A stretch of DNA of 64,000 bases from NCBI GenBank assembly GCA_041398665.1, contig JAWKUH010000018.1, forward strand, positions 1-64,000, written 5' to 3'. Positions 44,825-52,694 of this stretch are shown piece after piece (position 1 is the stretch's first letter; each line of letters begins with the position of its first letter). This DNA is from Rohdeia sp041398665. GTDB lineage: Bacteria; Planctomycetota; UBA1135; GCA-002686595. The notes beneath the pieces were generated by a model. It searched no databases, had not been told where the DNA came from, and saw only the letters and a list, made by a program, of their open reading frames with translations. The translations under genes were made by a program, and so were the position numbers.

Positions 44825-45463
44825 TCATCCGCTCTCCCGCGCCCCCACTCCAGACCTCGCACGAAGGATCCTGACGATATCGAGGGTAGAGGCGCCGCGT
44901 CGCGAGCGCGTCCCCCATCGCGGTGTGTCGAGCTCTGGGCTCGACCTCGATCCCGAAATGGTCGAAGGCTCCGGTGGACGATGTCGCGCTCATCGGGACG
45001 ACGCCGACCTCGGCCATGACCCGCAGCAGACTGTGGGTGTCGATCGCTCGGTGCGAGAAGGTGCGCCCGAAGTCGGATCCAGCACGCGAATAGAGGCCGC
45101 GCACGAAGGCGAAGTCGAACGTGGCGTTGTGAGCGACGATCGTCGCCGGAATGCCGGAGGGGAGCCTCCGCGACGAATCGGTCGATGCGATCGACCGCAG
45201 CGCTCTCCGACACGCGCTCGGCCCGCCACTGCTGCTCGTACGCTGTGAAGTACCGACGCGCGACGTCGGACATGCGACGCAAGTCCTCCTCCGAAGCATC
45301 GACATGGACGAGGAGTCGGCGCGTCGAGGTCGGCAATGTCGACGAGCGCGATTGCCAGCGGGACGTCCAATGCGAGGTCGACCCCCGTCGTCTCGACGTC
45401 GACTGCGATCAGGTGTGTTCGGTCCGACTCCACGACTTGCTCTGGGCACTCCGGCGCCGCCAT
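44825..45463 (-). pseudogene. DnaQ-like 3'-5' exonuclease, frame-disrupted
   Basis: DEDDh exonuclease motifs are all visible but in three frames: HLIAVDVETTGVDLALDVPLA (Exo I, Asp and Glu) from the ATG at 45463, then ARRYFTAYEQQWRAERV, then TIVAHNATFDFAFVRGLYSRAG (Exo II) and PRARHTAMGDALATRRLY (Exo III, His...Asp). Frame changes are needed near 45335 and 45165, and probably near 44885, where the frame then reads LDIVRILRARSGVGAR and stops at 44825. It would trim DNA 3' ends as a polymerase-epsilon-like exonuclease if intact. It lies in a less GC-biased stretch with the next gene, hinting at a transferred island. Confidence 0.65.
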
Positions 45464-45477
45464 TCTACCTCTACCGA

Positions 45478-46389
45478 TCACTCCTCGGATGAGGTGAGAG
45501 CCGACTCCTGCACCTCGGATGCGACGATTGCCGGCGCCTGCACCTCGGATGCGAGGATTGCTGGCTCCTGCACCTCGGATGCGAGGATTGCCGACACGTG
45601 CAGCTCGGCAACGAGATAGTCGCCGAAGCGGCTCCAGTAGTAGCGATAGCTCGAACGGAAGCTGGATGCCAGGATGTGACTGACGATCGCGAGCGAAGCG
45701 AGCAGTACGACGCCTCCGCAGATTGCCGAACCAAGTTCGTCGGCTTCAGCCCTCACAATCGCCAACCCCGGGAGAAAGAGGGCCAAGGCCATCGATAGCC
45801 ATGCCTGCAGGACGCAGACGGCAGTGAGCGACCTGTGGAGGGTGTATTTGTTCTGAAACGTCGTCACGAGAATCGGCTGCCCCGTGCGCTCGAGTAGGGC
45901 TCGGCCGACCGGGACGACGGCCTTCCAGAATTCGCGATCTCCATCCGTTCCCTCCACCCGATCCACTCGGAGGAACTCAGCGACCCTCGGGAGGAGCGGC
46001 GCGAACTGCGCGGAGTAGCTCGCCGGCTTTCCCTCTCCAATCGCGAACTTGGTGAACCGGTTCCGCAAGCGATCGACCGCCGATTCGCGTCCCTCGCGCG
46101 CGACCTCTGCGCCGCCGGTCAGCCATTTTAGGAAGTGCCCAGCACAGTACGCCGTGAGACCGAGCGTTCCGATGACGATGATAGGCGCGGATTCAAGCAC
46201 CTCGACCTCCCAGCGGACGAGGTCGCTCCACCTCGTCGGAAGGAACCAGATCGAGAGATGTGCAACTTCGAAGAGCTGAGAGCCGAAGAGATGCACAAGC
46301 ACGAGGGAGAGGACGAGTGCAGCGCCAGGTAGGACGATGCCGAAGAACTCGTAGCCAAAGTTCGTGAGACGAGCGAGCAGGGAATCCAT
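45478..46389 (-). CDS. Hypothetical membrane protein with C-terminal decapeptide repeats
   Basis: The product has 303 residues with four membrane helices (about 12-35, 66-85, 195-215 and 222-245) and no recognisable family. The last ~40 residues are repeats of SAILASEVQEP, each 10 residues, encoded by a 30-base DNA repeat (units at about 45507, 45537 and 45567, plus a decayed fourth). Codon choice is less GC-biased than in neighbouring genes and Shine-Dalgarno support is absent, which suggests recent transfer. It lies next to the broken exonuclease gene, with 14 bases between them. The function is unknown. Confidence 0.6.
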   Translation of the reverse strand: MDSLLARLTNFGYEFFGIVLPGAALVLSLVLVHLFGSQLFEVAHLSIWFLPTRWSDLVRWEVEVLESAPIIVIGTLGLTAYCAGHFLKWLTGGAEVAREGRESAVDRLRNRFTKFAIGEGKPASYSAQFAPLLPRVAEFLRVDRVEGTDGDREFWKAVVPVGRALLERTGQPILVTTFQNKYTLHRSLTAVCVLQAWLSMALALFLPGLAIVRAEADELGSAICGGVVLLASLAIVSHILASSFRSSYRYYWSRFGDYLVAELHVSAILASEVQEPAILASEVQAPAIVASEVQESALTSSEE

Positions 46390-46532
46390 GTCTGAGCCTC
46401 GATCAGTCTTCGGTTCTGCATCTCTGGGGATCGCTTGGATCTCGGATCCGTCGGCGACGCCCGATCAAGAGTCGTACGCGCAGCCAGTCTGACTCATCGG
46501 GTCGCGTCCGGTTTCAACCCTCGAGGTAGATT

Positions 46533-47717
46533 TTGACCGACTCCGCGAGTGCTTCGGCCGGAGCGGCACCGACCGACGTCGCCGCGACTCCGGTGGTCCT
46601 TCGGCACGAGTCCGGGACGCACGACCCGCAGGTTCTGCGCGACTTTGCATGCACGCGCCGCCCGGCAAACGTCGAAGATCGAGGAACCAGCCCCCCCCCC
46701 ACCGCCTTGCAGCCGTCCCGTCCGAACTCGCTCGCGCGCTTCGCGCCCATCTTCGTCGCGCTCGCCGTCTGGATCGTCTGGGCGTTCGGCATGGCTGCGG
46801 GCGACCGCTGGCACCTGTTCGCGACGGAGTGGTTCATGTCCGTCACGATGATGTTCGGGTCGTTCGTGGCGGGAGCGACGAGCGAGGGCGGCGGCGCCGT
46901 CGCGTTCCCCGTGATGACGCTGCTCTTCCACATCGAGCCGCACGTCGCGCGCGACTTCTCGCTGATGATCCAGACGGTGGGCATGGGATCCGCGACGATC
47001 GCGATCCTCGCCCTGCGCATCCGCGTGGAGCGTCACGCCGTCCTGTGGGCGAGCGTGGGCGGGACGCTCGGCGTCGTGCTCGGCCTCGAGTACGTCGCGC
47101 CGCGCGTCGAGGCCGACTTCGCCAAGACGACGTTCCTCTCCGTCTGGCTCGCGTTCGCCTTCGCGCTGTACTGGATCAACCGCTACCACGACCGCGAGGT
47201 GAAGCTCGAGATCGAGGGCTTCCTCCCGCGCCACGCGCTGCTGCTCGCGTGCACCGGCGTGCTCGGCGGCGTGATCTCGTCGATCACGGGGAGCGGGCTC
47301 GACATCGTCACGTTCTCGCTGCTCGTCCTGCGGCTGCGCATCTGCGAGCGCGTCGCGACGCCGACGTCGGTCGTGCTCATGGCGGTCAACGCCGCGGTCG
47401 GGTTCGCGTGGAAGGGGAGCCTCGGCGGCGGACTCGCGCCCGAGGCCTGGTCCTACTGGTGGGTGTGCGTCCCGATCGTCACCGTCGGCGCCCCGTTCGG
47501 CGCGCGCTTCATCCGCGACAGGTCCAGGCACTTCGTCGCGGGGCTGCTGTACGTCGCCATCGGAGCCCAGTTCCTCGCGGGACTGTTCGTGATCGAGCAG
47601 ACCGCGCCCCTCGTCGGCTACTCCGTCGCGGTGTTCGCCGCGGGCCTGCTCCTCTTCCACCGCATGGCGGCGGGCGGGGTGCGGCGCCTCGAGTGGCTCG
47701 CGGACGAGCCGGGCTGA
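46533..47717 (+). CDS. TauE/SafE-type (TSUP) sulfite/sulfonate or anion exporter
   Basis: The product has up to 394 residues. From about residue 75 it shows two TSUP halves: MFGSFVAGATSEGGGAVAFPVMTLLF and HALLLACTGVLGGVISSITGSGLDIVTFSLLVLRL, with about eight helices, ending GAQFLAGLFVIEQTAPLVGYSVAVFAAGLLLF. TSUP proteins export sulfite, sulfoacetate or related anions. The listed start is a TTG at 46533; a later start is possible because the first 60 residues are uncharacteristic. A run of ten C bases at 46691-46700 lies inside this N-terminal region and could vary in length and switch the frame. Confidence 0.75.
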   Translation: MTDSASASAGAAPTDVAATPVVLRHESGTHDPQVLRDFACTRRPANVEDRGTSPPPTALQPSRPNSLARFAPIFVALAVWIVWAFGMAAGDRWHLFATEWFMSVTMMFGSFVAGATSEGGGAVAFPVMTLLFHIEPHVARDFSLMIQTVGMGSATIAILALRIRVERHAVLWASVGGTLGVVLGLEYVAPRVEADFAKTTFLSVWLAFAFALYWINRYHDREVKLEIEGFLPRHALLLACTGVLGGVISSITGSGLDIVTFSLLVLRLRICERVATPTSVVLMAVNAAVGFAWKGSLGGGLAPEAWSYWWVCVPIVTVGAPFGARFIRDRSRHFVAGLLYVAIGAQFLAGLFVIEQTAPLVGYSVAVFAAGLLLFHRMAAGGVRRLEWLADEPG

Positions 47718-47762
47718 GGGGGAGCGAGCGCGTCGAGGGCGCGCGGAGGCCCGTCGGACCCT

Positions 47763-48131
47763 ATGCTCGGCGACCCTGCCATGGGCTCGCCCTACGATCC
47801 GCCCCGCTCGGGGCCCCGGTCCGACGACGGTCGTTCGACGCGGAAGTACCACGTCGCCGTGATCCTCTCGGGGATCTTCGGGATCCTCGGCATCCAGCAC
47901 TTCTACCTGGGGCGCTGGGGCCTCGGACTCGTCGACGTCTCGCTCTCGATCGGGGCGCTCGTCGCTTTCGCGAACGGCGAGGTGGTCCTGGCAGTTCTGC
48001 TGTTCCTCGCCGACCTCGGTCACACGCTCGTGATCACGATCATGTTGCTGACCGGTTCGTTCCGCGACGGCGAAGGACGGCTCGTCACCTATCCGGGGCA
48101 GAAGCTCCCGGGCGAAGGCTCGACGTCCTGA
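47763..48131 (+). CDS. TM2-domain membrane protein
   Basis: The product has 122 residues: a short polar lead, then two membrane segments joined by the TM2 loop (VILSGIFGILGIQHFYLGRWGLGLVDVSLSIGALVAF). The HFYLGRxGxG motif is diagnostic. The function of TM2 proteins in bacteria is not settled. It is paired with a second, shorter TM2 gene 55 bases downstream, suggesting a tandem duplication or a functional pair. Confidence 0.85.
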   Translation: MLGDPAMGSPYDPPRSGPRSDDGRSTRKYHVAVILSGIFGILGIQHFYLGRWGLGLVDVSLSIGALVAFANGEVVLAVLLFLADLGHTLVITIMLLTGSFRDGEGRLVTYPGQKLPGEGSTS

Positions 48132-48186
48132 CGCGTCGGTGCCGCAGGTTCCCCGCACCACTCATCTCGAGAGAGATCCCCACACC

Positions 48187-48396
48187 ATGAGCGACAAGGG
48201 CTTCATCCCCACCATCCTCCTGTGCTTCTTCCTCGGCGGACTCGGCGTCCACCGCTTCTACGTCGGCAAGGTCGGCACCGGCATTCTCATGCTGATCACG
48301 CTGGGCGGCTTCGGCATCTGGACGCTGATCGATTTCATCATGATCGTCGTCGGCAAGTTCACGGACGCCGAGGGTCGCCCGATCAAGCCTTCCTGA
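48187..48396 (+). CDS. Short TM2-domain protein
   Basis: The product has 69 residues and is essentially one TM2 domain: FIPTILLCFFLGGLGVHRFYVGKVGTGILMLITLGGFGIWTLIDFIMIVVGKF. It has no extra domain, unlike the 122-residue neighbour. A GAGAG site lies before the ATG at 48187. Downstream is repeat copy 4 and a convergent gene. Confidence 0.9.
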   Translation: MSDKGFIPTILLCFFLGGLGVHRFYVGKVGTGILMLITLGGFGIWTLIDFIMIVVGKFTDAEGRPIKPS

Positions 48397-48404
48397 GCGG
48401 CGGT

Positions 48405-48641
48405 CGGCGCCTGCGGCGCCGAAGGATCCACGCGGCAACACGAAGGGAAGACAGAAGGACCACGAAGCGCTTTACGAAGGCGCCGCCTGCGGCGGCGCTC
48501 GGAACGCAGAGACCCGCGGGGGTATCGCGCCCCGCGGGTCTCTGCGTTCCTTCCGTTGTGGTCCGCCGCCGAAGGCGGCGCCTTCCGGTTCTTCGCGTTC
48601 TTCGTGTTTCGATTCCCCCACGCGGCCCGCAGGGCCGCGCG
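48405..48641. repeat. Composite palindromic intergenic repeat, copy 4
   Basis: The gap lies between the convergent TM2 and HEAT-repeat genes. It carries the GGCGCCTGCGGCGCC hairpin (48411-48425), a CGCCGCCTGCGGCGGCG hairpin near 48481, a long GCAGAGACCCGCG...CGCGGGTCTCTGC palindrome at about 48506-48546, the CCGCCGAAGGCGGCG hairpin at about 48568 and GCGGCCCGCAGGGCCGC at about 48622. Module order matches copies 1, 2 and 5. Confidence 0.7.
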
Positions 48642-50027
48642 TCAGAGCGCACCACCCACGGCACGGAGCGCGTCCCGCAACTCCTCGACGAACCCACGGT
48701 CGTCGCCCTCGAGCCGCAGGTCCTCCGGGATCTCCGCGAGCAGCGCTCCCGCCGTCGCGTCCAGTCGCTCGGGGCGCAGGTCCTTCGGACCCTGCGGGCC
48801 CTTCATGACGCGCACGACGAAGCGCTCGCCGTCGCCCGCACCGAGGCGGTAGCACTCCTGGTCGCACCCGAACTCACCGTAGAGCGGCGTCGTGTCGGGC
48901 TCGGCGAACTCCTTCGCCGCGAGGGCGACGAGCCGCTCGGCCGCGCCGGGTCGCAGCGCGAAGCTCCTGGGGTGTCCCGTGCCGACGAGCAGTCGGTCGT
49001 CGTCGGTCACGGCGAGGAAGTACTCGCCGCGACGGCACGAACGGATCTCGAGTCCGAGCACGCCGTCGACGACCTCGTCGGAGACCAGCGCGAAGTCCGG
49101 GGGACGCGGCGCGTCCGCGCCCGCGCGCGCCTCGACCGCCTCGCGGACCGCGGCGATCGCCGCCACGTTCTCCGCCGTCGTCGGCTCGTCGCCGGCCTTG
49201 TAGCCGAACAGTTCGCGGTCGAGGTGGCCGCGCAACACGCGAGCCGACTCGTAGCGCGCGTTGCGCCCCGTCTCGAGCTCGAAGAAGCGGTCGGTGCGCC
49301 CGAGGTCCTCGACCAACCAACGCAGCGCCCACGCCTCGCCCCACGTCGCGAGCAGGTCCGCCGCGGCGCGCCTCACGATGTCGCTCGGGTCGCGGAGCAG
49401 CCCGCGCACGACGTCCTCCTTCGCGCGGTCGTCGACGACCGCGAAGGCCTCGACCGCCGCGGAACGCGTGTAGGAGAGCGGGTCCTCGAGCAGCGCCTCG
49501 AACGCGCCGAGCTCGTCCGCCGTCGCCGTCCTCGCGAGCGCCGTCGTCGCCGCCGGACGGTACGGGAAGTCGCTGTCGTGCACCGCGCTCCACACGCGCG
49601 CGCGCAGCTCGGCGTCACCGACGCCGGCGATCGCCGGAAGGAGCTCGGGCCCGAGCGTCCCGAGGTCGTCGTTGGTCGCGCCGACGACGTCGCGCAGCGC
49701 GCGCGCCGCCGCCTCGCCGAGCGTCGCCAGTCGCGCCGCCGCCTGCGGCCGCTTGCCCGGAGCGCCCGTGCGCGCGATCTCGAGCATGCGCTTCGCCTGG
49801 ACGTCGTCGGGCGACTCCGTCGGCGCGGCTTCGTCGCGCATCGGCGCCGTCGCGACCTCCGACCCATCGGCCGGGTCGCCCGCCGCAACCGGGTCGAGCG
49901 GCACGCCGACCACGGGCTCGACCTCTCCGCCCGAACCGTCGCCGCACCCGCCGAGCAACACCGCCGCGACGAGCGCGACTCCGAACAGGGGGGCGCTCGT
50001 CCGGCGTCCGCGCCGCCGTGAACTCAT
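48642..50027 (-). CDS. HEAT-repeat lipoprotein
   Basis: The product has 461 residues with a lipoprotein signal (LVAAVLLGGC, Cys near 28). Residues ~80-260 form alpha-helical HEAT-like repeats (LATLGEAAARALRDVV, PAATTALARTATADELGAFEALL, VEAFAVVDDRAKEDVVRGLLRDPSDIVRRAAADLLATWGE). The C-terminal half is an unassigned globular domain. HEAT-repeat lipoproteins are common in planctomycetes and act as scaffolds, but the partner here is unknown. It is the last gene of a long minus-strand run; the next upstream gene (50049) starts a DUF3299 group. Confidence 0.75.
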   Translation of the reverse strand: MSSRRRGRRTSAPLFGVALVAAVLLGGCGDGSGGEVEPVVGVPLDPVAAGDPADGSEVATAPMRDEAAPTESPDDVQAKRMLEIARTGAPGKRPQAAARLATLGEAAARALRDVVGATNDDLGTLGPELLPAIAGVGDAELRARVWSAVHDSDFPYRPAATTALARTATADELGAFEALLEDPLSYTRSAAVEAFAVVDDRAKEDVVRGLLRDPSDIVRRAAADLLATWGEAWALRWLVEDLGRTDRFFELETGRNARYESARVLRGHLDRELFGYKAGDEPTTAENVAAIAAVREAVEARAGADAPRPPDFALVSDEVVDGVLGLEIRSCRRGEYFLAVTDDDRLLVGTGHPRSFALRPGAAERLVALAAKEFAEPDTTPLYGEFGCDQECYRLGAGDGERFVVRVMKGPQGPKDLRPERLDATAGALLAEIPEDLRLEGDDRGFVEELRDALRAVGGAL

Positions 50028-50048
50028 GCGCCCCGCGACCTCATGGGG

Positions 50049-50519
50049 TCACAGTACGGACGCGCGCGACAGTCGGTAGAGGGAGACGACGAAACCGTCC
50101 TCGTCCTTCTTCTCGCCGACCGAGAGCTTGCCGACCACCTCGAACTCGCCGGGGATCGGACTCGTGTCGCCGCTCGACAGCGTGATCTCGACGAAGTGGT
50201 GCGGCAGCAGCGTGCCGGTGCACTGGCAGGAGTCCGACACCATCGGGAACTCCGTCACGGTGTCGGTCACCGACTTGTGCATGTAGCCGCGGATGCACAC
50301 GCGGCGTCCGTCGAGCTTCGTGATGTCGTCGGGGAGCCGGTCGCCCTCCTGCCATTCGAGGAGGGTGAGGTCGCGCACGTCGACCTCGATCGCGTCCTCG
50401 AGAGCGGCGGACGCCGGCGCGGGAGCGGTCACCTGCGGCGCGAGGTCCGTCCTCGGTGCGACGAGGACGGCGAGCGCGGCGAGGGAAGCGAGTCGGAGCG
50501 GATCCACGGGGAAGAGCAT
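50049..50519 (-). CDS. DUF3299-like exported protein (1)
   Basis: The product has 156 residues with an N-terminal hydrophobic signal (PLRLASLAALAVLVAP). The core LTLLEWQEGDRLPDDITKLDGRRVCIRGYMHKSVTDTVTEFPMV, a Cys pair (SDSCQCTG) and a terminal GKLSVGEKKDEDGFVVSLYRL match the small OB-like DUF3299 fold. Family proteins sit next to ABC-type metal or lipoprotein transporters; their biochemical role is unclear. It shares its pattern with the products at 50541 and 51275, so three paralogous proteins lie in a row. Confidence 0.75.
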   Translation of the reverse strand: MLFPVDPLRLASLAALAVLVAPRTDLAPQVTAPAPASAALEDAIEVDVRDLTLLEWQEGDRLPDDITKLDGRRVCIRGYMHKSVTDTVTEFPMVSDSCQCTGTLLPHHFVEITLSSGDTSPIPGEFEVVGKLSVGEKKDEDGFVVSLYRLSRASVL

Positions 50520-50540
50520 CGGCCGTCGGGCGCCGATGCG

Positions 50541-51278
50541 TCAAGGCCGCTTCCCCGTCGAATGTCCGGATCCGCCCTGGACGCGGTCCGCAACCAGGAA
50601 ATAGACCCCTTCGTACAGGCCCAACGCGTCGCGGCGCTCCTCGGCGGCGAAGGTCCCGACGACGCGCAGCGGCTGGTAGGGATCGACGACGAGGGCGAGC
50701 GCCTCCGGCACCTCGACGTGGACGCGCTCGTCGGCGCGCGGCGTGCGGCCGAGACAGCAGGTCGGCGGGAGCGGCGTCAGGACGATCTCGACGGCGACTC
50801 CGCTGCGGGCCCGCTCGAGCGTCGCGAACCCGTCGATCGTGACGCGCGTGTCACGCGCCGCGAGCACCGCGGGATGGAGCACGTCGTCGAGCGCGGGGCG
50901 TTCGTCGTCGGAGGCGACGAGCGGCGCCTCGTAGTCGGGCGCGGCGAGCTGTTCCCAGGTGAGTTCCGGCGCGTCGTCGTCGGCGGCGCCGAGCGCGGAG
51001 AGGCCGCGGTGCGAGACGACGTGACCCGCAGCGGTCGCGGAGGGGTCCTGCGCGAACTCGGGCAGCGGCGGGAGCACCGCGAGGTCGAGACCGCCCTCGG
51101 ACTCCACGCCGTCCGCGGGCTCGGCGCCGCTCGGCGCATCGTCGACCGCCGGGGTCGCGTCGACCGGCGACGTCGACGGAGGTTCGTCGCCGCACCCCGT
51201 CACGAGCTGCGCGACGAGCAGCGCGAGGATCGCGGAGCAGGTCGCCGCCCCGCGCTCGCCGCGGCTCCGCTCCTTCAC
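50541..51278 (-). CDS. DUF3299-like exported lipoprotein (2), divergent
   Basis: The product has 245 residues from a GTG that overlaps the stop of the next gene by four bases. A signal peptide ends in a lipobox (LVAQLVTGC). After a long disordered Pro/Ala/Asp stretch (residues 30-110) the C-terminal ~115 residues keep the family pattern: RVTIDGFATLERARSGVAVEIVLTPLPPTCCLG, a CC pair, VHVEVPEALALVVDPYQPLRVVGTF and YEGVYFLVADRV. It is more divergent than the other two and may have its own partner. Its job is unknown. Confidence 0.65.
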   Translation of the reverse strand: MKERSRGERGAATCSAILALLVAQLVTGCGDEPPSTSPVDATPAVDDAPSGAEPADGVESEGGLDLAVLPPLPEFAQDPSATAAGHVVSHRGLSALGAADDDAPELTWEQLAAPDYEAPLVASDDERPALDDVLHPAVLAARDTRVTIDGFATLERARSGVAVEIVLTPLPPTCCLGRTPRADERVHVEVPEALALVVDPYQPLRVVGTFAAEERRDALGLYEGVYFLVADRVQGGSGHSTGKRP

Positions 51279-52060
51279 TTCACCTCTTCCACCGCCGAGG
51301 CGTCGATGCGGTAGAGGTTCATCAGGAAACCGTACTCGTCGTACACCTCGCCGAGGTGGATCGTGCCGGTGACGAGCACCACGCGGTAGGCGATGAAGGG
51401 CGTGCCGCCCATGCCCTGCGCGTCGACCTCGATCCACTCGTCGGCGCGCGGGTACGCGCCGAAGTGGCAGTTCATGGGGTACGGCGAGAGCACGAAGCTC
51501 AGCGCGTTGCGGTCGCCCGCGTCCCAGGTCAGCGGGATCATGAAGCCGGCGAGCGCGATCTCCTTCCCGTCGAGCGCGAGCACGTCCGGCGGGAAGACCT
51601 CCTCGTTCGGGCGCGGCTTCGCGTCCTTGCCCGACATCGGCTTGTAGTCGGGCAGCGCGATGTCGGGGTACTCGATCGCGACGACGCCCTCGGCCGTCTT
51701 GCCGAGGTGGAGCTGGCTCGCCATGTCCTGTACGCGCCCGTGCGAGACGAGCGGCGTGGCGCCGGTCACGTCGGTGGGCAGGGCCTGCGGACCGCCGTCC
51801 GCGGCGGCTCCGTCCCGGCCGGCCTGGCCCGTGGTGTCCGCCGCCGCCGGGTCCTGGCGCAGCGACGCGCCCTGCACGACCTCGGGCACCGCCTCGATCT
51901 TGCGGCGCGCGTCCGCCGAGCTCGCGCGGATCGACGCGTAGCCCGCGCCGAGCACGAGCGTCAGCGCGACGAACGTCGTCACGAGCAGCACGGGCTGCAC
52001 GGATCCGCGCTGCTCCGGTTCGCGTCCCAGCGGGGCGCGGTTCGTCACGTCGAGGGTCAT
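51275..52060 (-). CDS. DUF3299 membrane-anchored protein (3)
   Basis: The product has 261 residues with an N-terminal helix (residues 23-42, VQPVLLVTTFVALTLVLGAGYAS) and a disordered linker. The C-terminal ~110 residues form the DUF3299 domain: VLALDGKEIALAGFMIPLTWDAGDRNALSFVLSPYPMNCHFGAYPRADEWIEV, then IAYRVVLVTGTIHLGEVYDEYGFLMNLYRI. The single Cys and nearby His (MNCHFG) could bind a metal. It lies directly after the His-rich lipoprotein and ABC genes on the same strand, with only 4 bases between it and the His-rich gene, as part of one operon. Confidence 0.8.
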   Translation of the reverse strand: MTLDVTNRAPLGREPEQRGSVQPVLLVTTFVALTLVLGAGYASIRASSADARRKIEAVPEVVQGASLRQDPAAADTTGQAGRDGAAADGGPQALPTDVTGATPLVSHGRVQDMASQLHLGKTAEGVVAIEYPDIALPDYKPMSGKDAKPRPNEEVFPPDVLALDGKEIALAGFMIPLTWDAGDRNALSFVLSPYPMNCHFGAYPRADEWIEVDAQGMGGTPFIAYRVVLVTGTIHLGEVYDEYGFLMNLYRIDASAVEEVK

Positions 52061-52064
52061 GGGC

Positions 52065-52628
52065 TCACTCGTGGTCGTGGTCGTGGTCGTCGTGCTCGAG
52101 CTCGTAGGTGAACGGCGTGCTCGGGAAGTCGCGACCGCGGCTGCGGATGTGACCGAGGGTGCCCGAGAAGGTCTCGAGCCCCGCGAGACGCGCGTCCGTG
52201 CCCGCGAAGTGCGAGGTGTCCCCCACGGTCTCGAGGGAGAGCGCACTCGGGACGGCGTCGAGCTGGAGCTCGAACGCTCCGTCCGCCCCGTCGACCTCGA
52301 GCGTGACGAAGGGCTGGGTCAGTTTGACCGTGTTCTCCGCGTGGGCGTCGAGCGCCCACAGGTCGACGCGCCCCGTGGCCTCGTCGAGCAGCAGCTCGAC
52401 GTTCGCGAACTCCGGCGCGAGGACGACGAGCATCCCGCCGAACTTCGCCGTGTGGACGTGGTCGTGGTCGTGGTCCGCGTGGTCGTGGTCGTCCGCGTGG
52501 TCGTGCGCCGCCGCGTCGTCCGTGTGCTCGTGCGCGTCGGTTCCGTGGCCGCAGCCCGGGGTGAAGGGCAGCCACAGGGCGACCAGCCAGGTGGCGAGGA
52601 TCGATCGTCTCATCTTCGAATTCGTCAT
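52065..52628 (-). CDS. Histidine-rich, metal-binding lipoprotein
   Basis: The product has 187 residues with a lipobox near residue 26 (TPGC). A dense His/Asp stretch follows (HGTDAHEHTDDAAAHDHADD and on to HDHDHVH), plus a C-terminal DDHDHDHE tail; such tracts bind Zn, Ni or Co. The central part (HTAKFGGMLVVLAPEFANVELLLDEATGRVDLWALDAHAENTVKL) resembles small planctomycete heavy-metal or cation-related proteins. It sits directly downstream of a MacB-type ABC pair and upstream of DUF3299 genes, an arrangement recalling Zrg-type zinc uptake loci of Vibrio. Metal specificity is inferred. Confidence 0.75.
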   Translation of the reverse strand: MTNSKMRRSILATWLVALWLPFTPGCGHGTDAHEHTDDAAAHDHADDHDHADHDHDHVHTAKFGGMLVVLAPEFANVELLLDEATGRVDLWALDAHAENTVKLTQPFVTLEVDGADGAFELQLDAVPSALSLETVGDTSHFAGTDARLAGLETFSGTLGHIRSRGRDFPSTPFTYELEHDDHDHDHE

Positions 52629-52694
52629 CGGTCGTTCGGTCGCCGACGCACCGCCGGGGCGACCCGACGGGGTCGCCTGGGTACGTCGACAGGT

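Noticed and set aside
45507..45600. CRISPR or minisatellite
   Set aside because: The 30-base repeats are in frame and encode a decapeptide tail of a membrane protein.
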